The notes beneath the pieces were generated by a model. That model was given only the letters and a program-made list of their open reading frames with translations, had not been told where the DNA came from and ran no database searches. Of a DNA stretch of 64,000 nt, positions 1-6,990 are shown piece by piece. Made by a program: the position numbers and the translations under genes. Position 1 is the first letter of the stretch. Each line of letters starts with the position of its first letter. The DNA comes from Kosmotoga olearia TBF 19.5.1 (GTDB lineage: Bacteria > Thermotogota > Thermotogae > Petrotogales > Kosmotogaceae), in contig NC_012785.1 of NCBI RefSeq assembly GCF_000023325.1, positions 496,001 to 560,000 of the forward strand, read 5' to 3'.

Positions 1-1041
1 AACAACATTATCTACAAACCAATCCATTTCAAGAAGTTCTCCATCGCTCAAGACTTCCCCGGCGGGAACCCTGAGGTTTCCTTCTTGATCGTAAATTGGT
101 CCGGTAAACGGATGGAATTTCCCTTCGATGATTGCCTCCTTGAAAACAGAAACAAGGTTCTTCACGCTCTCCGGAACGAGGTCGCTTACAACAATGTCAA
201 CTACACCGTCTGCCATACCGCCCCAGTACTGCTCTGATTTCCATGTTCCATTCATAACATCTCTGACAACCTTTTCATAATAAGGACCCCAGTTCCAGAC
301 GGGTGCACCGAGATACGCTTTTGGAGCAAAAGCTTCCATATCGCTGTTGTAACCAATGGAGTAAGCGCCATAAGACTGTGCTGCCTGTTGAGGAGCAGGA
401 GAATCCTGATGTTGTGCTATGACATCCGCACCAATGTCAAGCAAGGAAATAGCAGCTTCTTTTTCAGTTGCCGGGTCGTACCATGTATTAGACCATACAA
501 CATGAACCTTCGCTTCTGGATTGACGTATTTAACACCAAGGGCAAAAGCGTTTATTCCTCTGATGACTTCAGGTATCGGGTGGGCTGCAACATAACCTAT
601 GATGTTGGACTTTGTCATGATTCCTGCAATCAAACCAGTAAGGAATCTTGGTTCGTACATTCTACCAAAATATGTCGCAACGTTTGGAGCTGTTTTGTAA
701 CCAGAACAATGCATGAAAACTGTTTTCGGGAACATTTTGCTTATCTTGATAACCGGATCCATGTAACCAAAGCTGGTAGCGAAGATTATATCGTACCCTC
801 TTGCTGCGAAGTTTCTCAAAACACTTTCTGATTCAGCACCTTCTGGCACACTTTCAATGAAACTCGTAAAAATTTGATTGCCAAATACTTTTTCGATGTA
901 CTGCCTTCCCTGCTCGTGAGCATAAGTCCAACCTGCATCACCAATAGGCCCAACATAAATAAAAGCAACCTTTAGTTTGGCACTAAAGGCAAGACCAGCA
1001 ATCACGAGTATAAGAAGCGCAAATACAAGAAATTTCTTCAC
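1..1041 (-). CDS. BMP-family ABC transporter substrate-binding protein (PnrA-like), partial
   Basis: Translating the minus strand from a GTG at 1041 gives an open frame of 347 codons that runs off the left edge, so the C-terminus is missing. It starts MKKFLVFALLILVIAGLAFS, a signal peptide, then AKLKVAFIYVGPIGDAGWTY, the N-terminal strand and substrate loop of basic-membrane-protein (BMP/PnrA/Med) nucleoside-binding proteins. Further family features are GYDIIFATSFGYMDP and NIIGYVAAHPIPEVIRGINA. The GTG is preceded by an AAGGGGGG ribosome site. Known relatives are exported binding proteins for purine nucleosides or related ligands feeding an ABC importer. The ATPase and permease genes would lie left of this window. 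The ligand is not determined. Confidence 0.9.
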   Translation of the reverse strand, partial: MKKFLVFALLILVIAGLAFSAKLKVAFIYVGPIGDAGWTYAHEQGRQYIEKVFGNQIFTSFIESVPEGAESESVLRNFAARGYDIIFATSFGYMDPVIKISKMFPKTVFMHCSGYKTAPNVATYFGRMYEPRFLTGLIAGIMTKSNIIGYVAAHPIPEVIRGINAFALGVKYVNPEAKVHVVWSNTWYDPATEKEAAISLLDIGADVIAQHQDSPAPQQAAQSYGAYSIGYNSDMEAFAPKAYLGAPVWNWGPYYEKVVRDVMNGTWKSEQYWGGMADGVVDIVVSDLVPESVKNLVSVFKEAIIEGKFHPFTGPIYDQEGNLRVPAGEVLSDGELLEMDWFVDNVV

Positions 1042-1087
1042 AAAAATCCCCCCTTCTTAGAAGTATAAAAATACGCGGGTTGTTGAT

Positions 1088-1117
1088 ATTATACCGATTC
1101 ATAGCTGATTCAACCAA
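1088..1117 (-). promoter_or_regulatory. Probable sigma-70-type promoter of the BMP gene
   Basis: On the minus strand TTGGTT (1112-1117) and TATAAT (1088-1093) are separated by 18 bp, about 45 bp upstream of the GTG start. The -10 box is perfect and the -35 box is weak. Inferred from sequence only. Confidence 0.5.
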
Positions 1118-1224
1118 ATAAGCAATTCATAGATTTTTTCGTCTAATCGCCACTTTTAATAAGTGAGAGGAATCATCACCTGTTATTTTAAGATATTCTG
1201 GAATATTCACCCTTTATTTTGGCA

Positions 1225-1252
1225 TTGCATCAAACAAGAGATATGCTAGTAT
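1225..1252 (+). promoter_or_regulatory. Possible promoter of the ABC exporter operon
   Basis: TTGCAT (1225-1230) and TAGTAT (1247-1252) with a 16-bp spacer lie about 60 bp upstream of the ATPase start. Both boxes are imperfect, so this is only a candidate. Confidence 0.3.
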
Positions 1253-1308
1253 CAAGCTGGTTGTCTTCAAACCATGTAGTCTAAATATGTATGAAGGGCA
1301 GTGAAATC

Positions 1309-2172
1309 ATGATTGAGGTTAAAGGCTTAAAGAAATACTACGGTAAAAACCGTGGCATTGAGAACGTTTCATTTATGATTAACGATGGTGAGACTTATGG
1401 GTTGATCGGCCCAAACGGCGCTGGAAAGTCAACCACAATACGCATCCTCACCGGTCTTCTCAATGAAGACAGTGGCGAAGCGTATATCGGTGGCTTCAGA
1501 ATCCCGAAGCAAATAAACAAAGTGAAAGCAGCGATCGGTTACATACCGGGCGAGGTGAATTTCTACGGTGACATGAGGGTAAAAGATTTCCTGGAACTCA
1601 ACAGAAATTTCTATAAGAACGTGGATATAGATTACGAAAGGTATATTGTGGACCTTCTTGGGATCGATACAAACAAAAGGTTCAAAGAATTATCGTTGGG
1701 AAACAAAAAGAAGGTCGCCATACTTCAGGCATTCGTTCACAAACCACACTATCTCGTACTCGATGAACCAACGAACGGCCTGGATCCGTTAATCCAGCAG
1801 AAATTCTACAGTTTGCTCGAAGACCACAGAAGAACCGGAGCGGTCGTTCTTTTTTCCTCGCACGTGCTTTCAGAGGTTGAAAAAGTATGCCAAAGATTTG
1901 GAATGATAAAAGAAGGCAAAATGATAAAAGAAGGTGACGTGAATACGCTGAAAGAGTTAACATACAAGGTTGTGGAAATTCGCGGATTCTCCGGAACCAT
2001 TCATGGTTACGAAGGGAAGATAAATAGGAATGGAATCACATTCCACGTTAAAATAGAAGAATTGAAAGACTTTCTGAAACGTGTTACAGAACACGAATTT
2101 GAAGACATAGAGATAAAGAATCCTACGCTTGAGAACATTTTCCTCAAATACTACAAGGAGGAAGTAAAATGA
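1309..2172 (+). CDS. ABC-2 type transporter ATP-binding protein
   Basis: A cytoplasmic ATPase subunit of about 287 residues that powers the permease encoded next. Visible motifs are Walker A GPNGAGKST, an ABC signature LSLGNKKKV, Walker B LVLDEPTNGLD and the switch histidine in FSSHVLSEVEKV. The C-terminal about 70 residues are the usual variable tail of drug/antibiotic-type (CcmA/NatA-like) ATPases. I chose the ATG at 1309 rather than 1291: GAAGGGC lies upstream of it, the protein then begins MIEVKGLKKYYG as is usual, and the earlier ATG has no ribosome site. The next gene overlaps by 4 bp (ATGA), so translation is coupled. Substrate unknown; it could be an antibiotic, a lipid or sodium. Confidence 0.9.
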   Translation: MIEVKGLKKYYGKNRGIENVSFMINDGETYGLIGPNGAGKSTTIRILTGLLNEDSGEAYIGGFRIPKQINKVKAAIGYIPGEVNFYGDMRVKDFLELNRNFYKNVDIDYERYIVDLLGIDTNKRFKELSLGNKKKVAILQAFVHKPHYLVLDEPTNGLDPLIQQKFYSLLEDHRRTGAVVLFSSHVLSEVEKVCQRFGMIKEGKMIKEGDVNTLKELTYKVVEIRGFSGTIHGYEGKINRNGITFHVKIEELKDFLKRVTEHEFEDIEIKNPTLENIFLKYYKEEVK

Positions 2173-2972
2173 ATGTTTTCAAAAAAGATTTTAGGGGCAG
2201 ATTCAGATCTTTTTTCATATGGACAATAATAATCTCGCTCTTCGGATTTTTGTACATACCATTTACAGATAAGCTGCTCGAGGAATCCGAACCCATGCTG
2301 AAGATGCTTGAAAATATTCCTAAGGTTCTTTTGAATATGTTCAACATGGACGTTGCGATGTTTTCGAAACCTGAAGGAATCTTCGGTTCTGAAGGAATGA
2401 GCTTTGTTTACATACTAACCGGCGTCTTTGCTGCTATGATGGCTGGTGCCCTTTTTTCCAGGGAATTTGAAGAAAAGACCATAGAGTACCTTCTGGTAAA
2501 ACCGATATCCCGTCGTCGTATTTTCCTCGAAAAGAGTTTTACCTTAATTACCTTTGTCATCTTACTCTCCGGTCTATTCACCATAACAACCGTTCTGCTC
2601 TTTAGAACTCTTGTTCATACTGCACCATACAACGAACATATTCTCTTTGGTTTTGGGTTGTATGTGCTCTCGATCCAGTTGTTCTTTGCCGCCGTTTCAA
2701 CTCTTGTGTCACTAGCTACCCAAAAATCATCTTTAACCACATCTCTTACATTGGGTATTCTTATTTTCATGTACTTCGGAAACTCCTTGTCATCCGTCAA
2801 CAAAAATCTGGCCTGGATGGGAAAAATCAGTGTCTTTCACTATCTTCCCCTCATAGACACTGTCGTAAAAGAAAAAATATTCGTATCAAACGCACTCGTC
2901 ATAATACTGGTGGCATTGCTCATCTTTTATGGAGCACTTGAGTTTTTCAAACGAAAAGATGTGCTAATTTGA
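2169..2972 (+). CDS. ABC-2 family transporter permease
   Basis: A 267-residue integral membrane protein with about six hydrophobic segments: near residues 15-35, 75-100, 120-145, 160-185, 190-215 and 240-260. The stretch GALFSREFEEKTIEYLLVKPISRRRIF is the cytoplasmic loop typical of ABC-2 permeases (ABC2_membrane_3/NatB-like), where it contacts the ATPase. It overlaps the ATPase gene by 4 bp and a GGAGG (about 2157-2161) in the end of that gene serves as ribosome site. Together the two make a minimal homodimeric-type exporter. No dedicated regulator is adjacent. Substrate cannot be inferred. Confidence 0.85.
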   Translation: MNVFKKDFRGRFRSFFIWTIIISLFGFLYIPFTDKLLEESEPMLKMLENIPKVLLNMFNMDVAMFSKPEGIFGSEGMSFVYILTGVFAAMMAGALFSREFEEKTIEYLLVKPISRRRIFLEKSFTLITFVILLSGLFTITTVLLFRTLVHTAPYNEHILFGFGLYVLSIQLFFAAVSTLVSLATQKSSLTTSLTLGILIFMYFGNSLSSVNKNLAWMGKISVFHYLPLIDTVVKEKIFVSNALVIILVALLIFYGALEFFKRKDVLI

Positions 2973-3105
2973 AAGAACGCGCTTCGCGTCGGACGCTGGA
3001 AATCAGCTCCACTGATTGAAACTAGGGGTTGCCTGATGGCAACTGGTGCCTGGATTTGCTGACGCAAATGGTGCTAGGAGCAACTACGTCACTGACATAA
3101 AAAAC

Positions 3106-3127
3106 GGGACACAGCATGCTGTGTCCC
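3106..3127. repeat. Perfect 22-bp palindrome, dispersed motif
   Basis: GGGACACAGCA followed directly by its exact reverse complement. The half-palindrome with part of the other arm (GGACACAGCATGCTGT) recurs at about 33276-33292 and 33478-33493. It lies about 130 bp after the ABC permease, but no T-run follows, so a simple intrinsic terminator is unlikely. Confidence 0.7.
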
Positions 3128-3182
3128 TACAATAGCTGATCTCGGGTCTCGGTTTCTCGGACTCTCGTGTTTTTGATATAGA

Positions 3183-3200
3183 AAGAACCAATGTGGTATG
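3183..3200 (+). repeat. Solitary CRISPR-repeat fragment
   Basis: AAGAACCAATGTGGTATG is identical to bases 8-25 of the 30-bp CRISPR repeat at 34300-34719. It is followed by the same non-CRISPR sequence (beginning AAT, then a GCCTG-like word) that follows the degenerate last repeat of that array. No second repeat or spacer is present, so this is a stray copy, not an array. Confidence 0.85.
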
Positions 3201-3603
3201 AATAGCCTGCGACCATGAGGCTTGCGACGCTGTCAGCTGATGGAGCGACGCTCGAAGACTGAGGCTCACGACGTTGAAGCAAGAGCGCGTTAGCGTGATT
3301 ACCTTGTCTCGTAGGGAATATCAGATTCTATATCTTGAATTTTTTAATCAGCCTTGCAAACGTCAGCCTCCGCAGGCGTCAACCTTGTGAGCGTCCTGGA
3401 CGAAGTCCAGCACTTCAGCAGCGTAGCTGCTCTCTCGGATCTCGGATTCTCGCCTCTCGTCCTGAAATTAATTATGTGATATAGTTTTACTATCAGCAGT
3501 CAGTCATTACCATTCCTATCTTTAAAGCAAGTTTTAGGTGATTCTTCACAATTATATGTATCAACCAAGAAAACAAAAAAAATTCGGGGTAAGGGTGAAA
3601 TAT

Positions 3604-5163
3604 ATGAAACCAACAATTGCACTGATTCTATCGTTTCTGTGCCTGTTTTCAGGCACTGTTTTGATGTTGAAAACAATAGGTTTTCCAGTCGAAAACAATC
3701 CGCTAACTCTCCTGGTTCTAATCGGTGGAGTGTTTTTTATCTATTTGGTATCACTCATATTTAGGGGCCTCCGCACACTAAAAGAGAAAAAAGCGAACAG
3801 TACGCGCAAAAACACTCACAATTTTGGATTAGTTAATAAGAAAGTAACACCCAACGCTGATGAAATGCCCAGGTTTATTTCTCTCCAGGGTCATTCTGGA
3901 CCTGTATCATCAGTAGCGATAAGCCCTGATGGAAAATACATAGTATCCGGTTCCTGGGATAACACGATAAAGTTATGGAATATCAACGGTGAGTGCCTTA
4001 GAACCTTTGAAGGGCACACCGACTGGGTAAGGACAGTAGCAATAAGTCCTGACGGAAAGTATATTGTATCCGGATCAGAAAATGGAAAGATAAGGATCTG
4101 GAATCTGAAAGGTAACTGCCTCAGGATATTGAGCGGTCATTCCGGGTCTGTACTATCGTTAGCTGTAAGCCCCGATGGGAAATATATTGTATCCGGTTCC
4201 TGGGATAACGCAATAAAGTTATGGAATACTAACGGCGAGTGCCTCAGAACCTTTGAAGGGCACATCGACTGGGTAAGATCGGTAGCAATAAGTCCAGATG
4301 GTAAGTACATTGTCTCCGGATCTGAAGATGGAAAAATAAGGCTCTGGGATCTAAAAGGTAATTGTTTTGGGATATTAAGTGACCATTCGGGACCTGTAAT
4401 GTCGGTAGCTATAAGCCCCAATGGGAAATATATTGTATCCGGCTCCTGGGATAACACAATAAAGTTATGGAATGTCAACGGTGAATGCCTTAAAACCTTT
4501 AAGGGACATACCGATTGGGTAAGATCAGTAACGATAAGTCCAGATGGTAGGTACATTGTCTCCGGATCGGAAAACGGAAAGGTGAGAATCTGGGATACGG
4601 AAGGCAACTGCCTCAAGATATTAAACGGCCATTCCGGACCCATACTGTCGGTAGCTATAAGCCCTGATAAAAGATATATTGTTACAGGTTCCAGAGACAA
4701 AACACTTAAACTATGGAGTCTGGGGAACTATCTTGAAATAAAAAAGCCATTTCTCGTAAGCGAAGAACCCCAGCCTGAAAACAGAATTTTAAATTATGAA
4801 AATAAAAGCGAAAATCAAAATCTGGAAATTGAAAAAGAAGAACAGTATTTTGAGGAAAACGACTCCCCCATACAAAGTGACGATAAAATCTTACTCTATT
4901 TCATGAATCAAATTCAGGAATTAACTGAACTTCAGAAAGCCGAGCTTAGAAAAGTTCTGGTTTTAGAACCCAAAAAAGAATACTCTATTTCGGAAGCTGG
5001 AGTAAATCAACTTGTACTCTTTCAGTTATTGCCCAGAATCTCATATAATCGAATTCCTCTTATAGAACTCATTGAGAAAAATGGCCTCATGATAATTTGG
5101 GGAAATCAGTATTCAGACGAACTATGTGAGAAACTAAAAAGTACAATTATAGGCGGTATGTAA
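3604..5163 (+). CDS. Membrane-anchored seven-bladed WD40 repeat protein
   Basis: About 519 residues from the ATG at 3604, which has AAGGGTGA upstream; an earlier GTG at 3538 lacks a site. Two hydrophobic segments (about residues 3-23 and 34-54) make a membrane anchor. Then come seven WD40 repeats (about 98-378), each with ISPDGKYIVSGS and a terminal LW or IW, enough for a closed seven-blade propeller. The blades alternate between two types: HSGPV...SWDNTIKLWN...GECL and TDWVR...SENGKIRIW...GNCL, showing growth by duplication of a two-blade unit (about 246 bp). A charged Glu/Asn-rich linker (about 385-425) leads to a helical C-terminal domain of about 90 residues that I do not recognise. It is first in an operon with an ATPase and a helicase, so a scaffold or sensor role is inferred. 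Confidence 0.85.
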   Translation: MKPTIALILSFLCLFSGTVLMLKTIGFPVENNPLTLLVLIGGVFFIYLVSLIFRGLRTLKEKKANSTRKNTHNFGLVNKKVTPNADEMPRFISLQGHSGPVSSVAISPDGKYIVSGSWDNTIKLWNINGECLRTFEGHTDWVRTVAISPDGKYIVSGSENGKIRIWNLKGNCLRILSGHSGSVLSLAVSPDGKYIVSGSWDNAIKLWNTNGECLRTFEGHIDWVRSVAISPDGKYIVSGSEDGKIRLWDLKGNCFGILSDHSGPVMSVAISPNGKYIVSGSWDNTIKLWNVNGECLKTFKGHTDWVRSVTISPDGRYIVSGSENGKVRIWDTEGNCLKILNGHSGPILSVAISPDKRYIVTGSRDKTLKLWSLGNYLEIKKPFLVSEEPQPENRILNYENKSENQNLEIEKEEQYFEENDSPIQSDDKILLYFMNQIQELTELQKAELRKVLVLEPKKEYSISEAGVNQLVLFQLLPRISYNRIPLIELIEKNGLMIIWGNQYSDELCEKLKSTIIGGM

Positions 5164-5180
5164 GTTCCTGGAGGGATGTT

Positions 5181-5756
5181 ATGGAAAAAAGCCTTAGGGA
5201 AAAATATACAGAAGCGTTTTCCGGAAACTGGCAATATCTATTAAAATTTGCCCTGAAAATAGCAGAAGCAGGGGGAGAATTTCCACCCAAAACAACCATT
5301 TCATCAATGAGAGGTTGTATGGAATTTCTTTATTCAAAATATATTGAACGGGTACCGGTGGATATAAAACTAATAGCATACGGGCATGGCATTACTCCTG
5401 AAACTCTTAAAAAACATGTCAAAAAAATAGAAAACGCTGCGATTGTTTACCTTAAATCCATTGGAAATAAAATTGATGGCTATGTGGCTCTGTTCAGAAC
5501 GGCTGCGAAACAGATTAAACTTATAACAGGCAAGGAATCCATCGAGGTAAAAACATTCATTAAATATGTACAATACCTGTGTAATTACTGGAGAAGTGAT
5601 AAAACAGAAGAAATAGAAAAATTTTTTACTCGCTACTTCTATTTGACAGGTTTGAAGGCTGAAACCGGAAGAAATGCTGCCTCCGGACTGGACCTTTATA
5701 CTTCTCCACGCGTAAAGGGGACGTACGTAATTCTAAGGTTTGAGGGGGATAATTAA
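5181..5756 (+). CDS. Unrecognised helical protein of the WD40/BrxD-like operon
   Basis: A 191-residue protein with no family I can name. It begins MEKSLREKYTEAFSGNWQYL and is rich in Lys, Ile, Tyr and Phe, mostly helical by composition, with no signal peptide, membrane segment or obvious catalytic motif. A GGAGGG ribosome site lies 8 bases before the ATG. It starts 17 bp after the WD40 gene, and its TAA touches the ATG of the ATPase gene, so it belongs to the same transcription unit. By position it resembles the small accessory or specificity subunits found beside DUF2791 ATPases, but that is inference from context only. Confidence 0.7.
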   Translation: MEKSLREKYTEAFSGNWQYLLKFALKIAEAGGEFPPKTTISSMRGCMEFLYSKYIERVPVDIKLIAYGHGITPETLKKHVKKIENAAIVYLKSIGNKIDGYVALFRTAAKQIKLITGKESIEVKTFIKYVQYLCNYWRSDKTEEIEKFFTRYFYLTGLKAETGRNAASGLDLYTSPRVKGTYVILRFEGDN

Positions 5757-6971
5757 ATGGATTACAGACCTATGTTTGAAGCTATACGAACAGGTGTTTC
5801 CGTTCCAGAGGAATATGCTGCACATTTAATTATCGGAAGAACTTTTGAAAAAGAGATTATAGAAAACGACATAGATTATGTAATTTCATACCAGGCAAGC
5901 AAAATTAGGATCTTCCTTGGAGATTACGGGTTTGGTAAAACGACACTTGCAAAATACGCAATCACCAGGGCGTCAGAAAAAGGTATGGTCTATTCGATGC
6001 TAACCGAAAAAGATTACAAAAGCATCTACAGACAGGATGAATTCTTCAGGTCTATAATGAAAAACCTCAGGATGGTTGGATTTCAAGGGGATCTATTGAG
6101 ATTCATCCTGAACAATTGGGCTGAGCAGTTCCTTAAAGAAAATAAAGATTCACTAGAGACACTGGAAAGAGATCAAATCGTTGCTTATCTGAAAAGCAGC
6201 AATCAGCTATTTGACGGCTTCTTCGCAGATGTTTGCGGCGCATACCTTTATAACTATATTAACGAAAAAAGTAACAACGAACTGTTAGCTTTTATAAGAG
6301 GCGACAAAGTACCCAAACGAACCTTAAGAGATTACGGCATCACACATTTTCTTGAGGATGACGGCTGGAATTTCCTGGACGCTTTTATGAAACTTCTTCT
6401 TACCTTTGGAATCAAAGGACTTCTCTTAGTAATGGACGAACTGGAGAATTTACGTCAAAATCGAAAAGACATTAGAGACAAAATTTACAACCATCTAAGA
6501 GAGCTCCTCGACAAACTTCCTGGTGGAGAAATAAAGGCAATTAACTGTATCTGGCTTGGAACACGAGAATGGTTCGACGATCAGGAGCGCGGCATTAAAT
6601 CATATACCGCACTATATGACAGAATTCAAAAAGAAGTATCCGGAGTTCAGACAAAAGAATCCACATTGGTTGAACTAAAACCAATGAACACTGATGACCT
6701 TAACAAACTCGTTGAAAAAGTCTCTGGAATGTATAAAGAAACCTACAATATCACCTTATCCCAAAAGCAAATCAACACGATCAAGAGTACCGCCACCCAA
6801 CAATTTACAAATATAAATGGGGAAGTATCAGTCGCTCCAAGAAGGGTAATAAAATGGTTAACAGAACTATTAGACGTTTTCAAAGAAGGAAACAAGGACA
6901 TTATTAACGCAATTAATTCTGTTTCTAAAAGTGTAGAGGTTGACGATGATCGTTATTCCTCCATATTCTGA
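5757..6971 (+). CDS. BrxD-like P-loop ATPase (DUF2791 family)
   Basis: A 404-residue cytoplasmic ATPase. Walker A is GDYGFGKT (residues 55-62) and Walker B is GLLLVMDE (221-228). The segment LGTREWFDDQERGIKSYTAL (about 268-287), leading to DRI, matches the sensor region typical of DUF2791 proteins, known as BrxD in type 2 BREX phage-defence loci. The N-terminal AIRTGVSVPEEYAAHLIIGR is also the usual family opening. The C-terminal third is a predicted winged-helix-like region. GAGGGGG precedes the ATG. Directly followed by an Lhr/BrxHI-like helicase, the normal partner of BrxD, but PglZ, PglX and BrxC are absent here. DUF2791 ATPases also occur outside BREX, so the function is not proven. Confidence 0.8.
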   Translation: MDYRPMFEAIRTGVSVPEEYAAHLIIGRTFEKEIIENDIDYVISYQASKIRIFLGDYGFGKTTLAKYAITRASEKGMVYSMLTEKDYKSIYRQDEFFRSIMKNLRMVGFQGDLLRFILNNWAEQFLKENKDSLETLERDQIVAYLKSSNQLFDGFFADVCGAYLYNYINEKSNNELLAFIRGDKVPKRTLRDYGITHFLEDDGWNFLDAFMKLLLTFGIKGLLLVMDELENLRQNRKDIRDKIYNHLRELLDKLPGGEIKAINCIWLGTREWFDDQERGIKSYTALYDRIQKEVSGVQTKESTLVELKPMNTDDLNKLVEKVSGMYKETYNITLSQKQINTIKSTATQQFTNINGEVSVAPRRVIKWLTELLDVFKEGNKDIINAINSVSKSVEVDDDRYSSIF

Positions 6972-6990
6972 ATTTTAAGTGGTGAGTTTG

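Larger units (their letters stand above)
2973..3603. repeat. Intergenic mosaic of dispersed repeats (no gene)
   Basis: No coding frame is credible here. From left to right: mini-palindromes such as atttgc-tgac-gcaaat near 3055; a perfect palindrome at 3106-3127; a degenerate heptad run of (N)TCTCGG at about 3139-3167; a block at 3183-3278 that matches 34702-34798 and starts with 18 bp of the CRISPR repeat; and a second block at about 3350-3425 that matches 34868-34945 and, inverted, 29486-29562. The last bases before 3604 carry the leader of the WD40 operon. Confidence 0.75.

Noticed and set aside
388-831. 147-codon plus-strand frame
   Set aside because: It is antisense to the partial BMP-family gene, whose minus-strand translation is clearly the real protein.
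3106-3127. Intrinsic terminator of the ABC exporter
   Set aside because: The palindrome is perfect, but no T-run follows on either side and the same word is dispersed elsewhere without relation to gene ends.
3084-3269. 61-codon minus-strand frame near the palindrome
   Set aside because: Covers the dispersed block that also occurs beside the CRISPR array; not a gene.
4137-4700. 187-codon minus-strand frame
   Set aside because: Shadow of the repetitive WD40 gene; its regularity simply mirrors the blade repeats.
5181-5756. TerB-like identity for the 191-residue protein
   Set aside because: DUF2791 ATPases and helicases often stand with TerB-domain proteins, but I could not see TerB motifs in this sequence.
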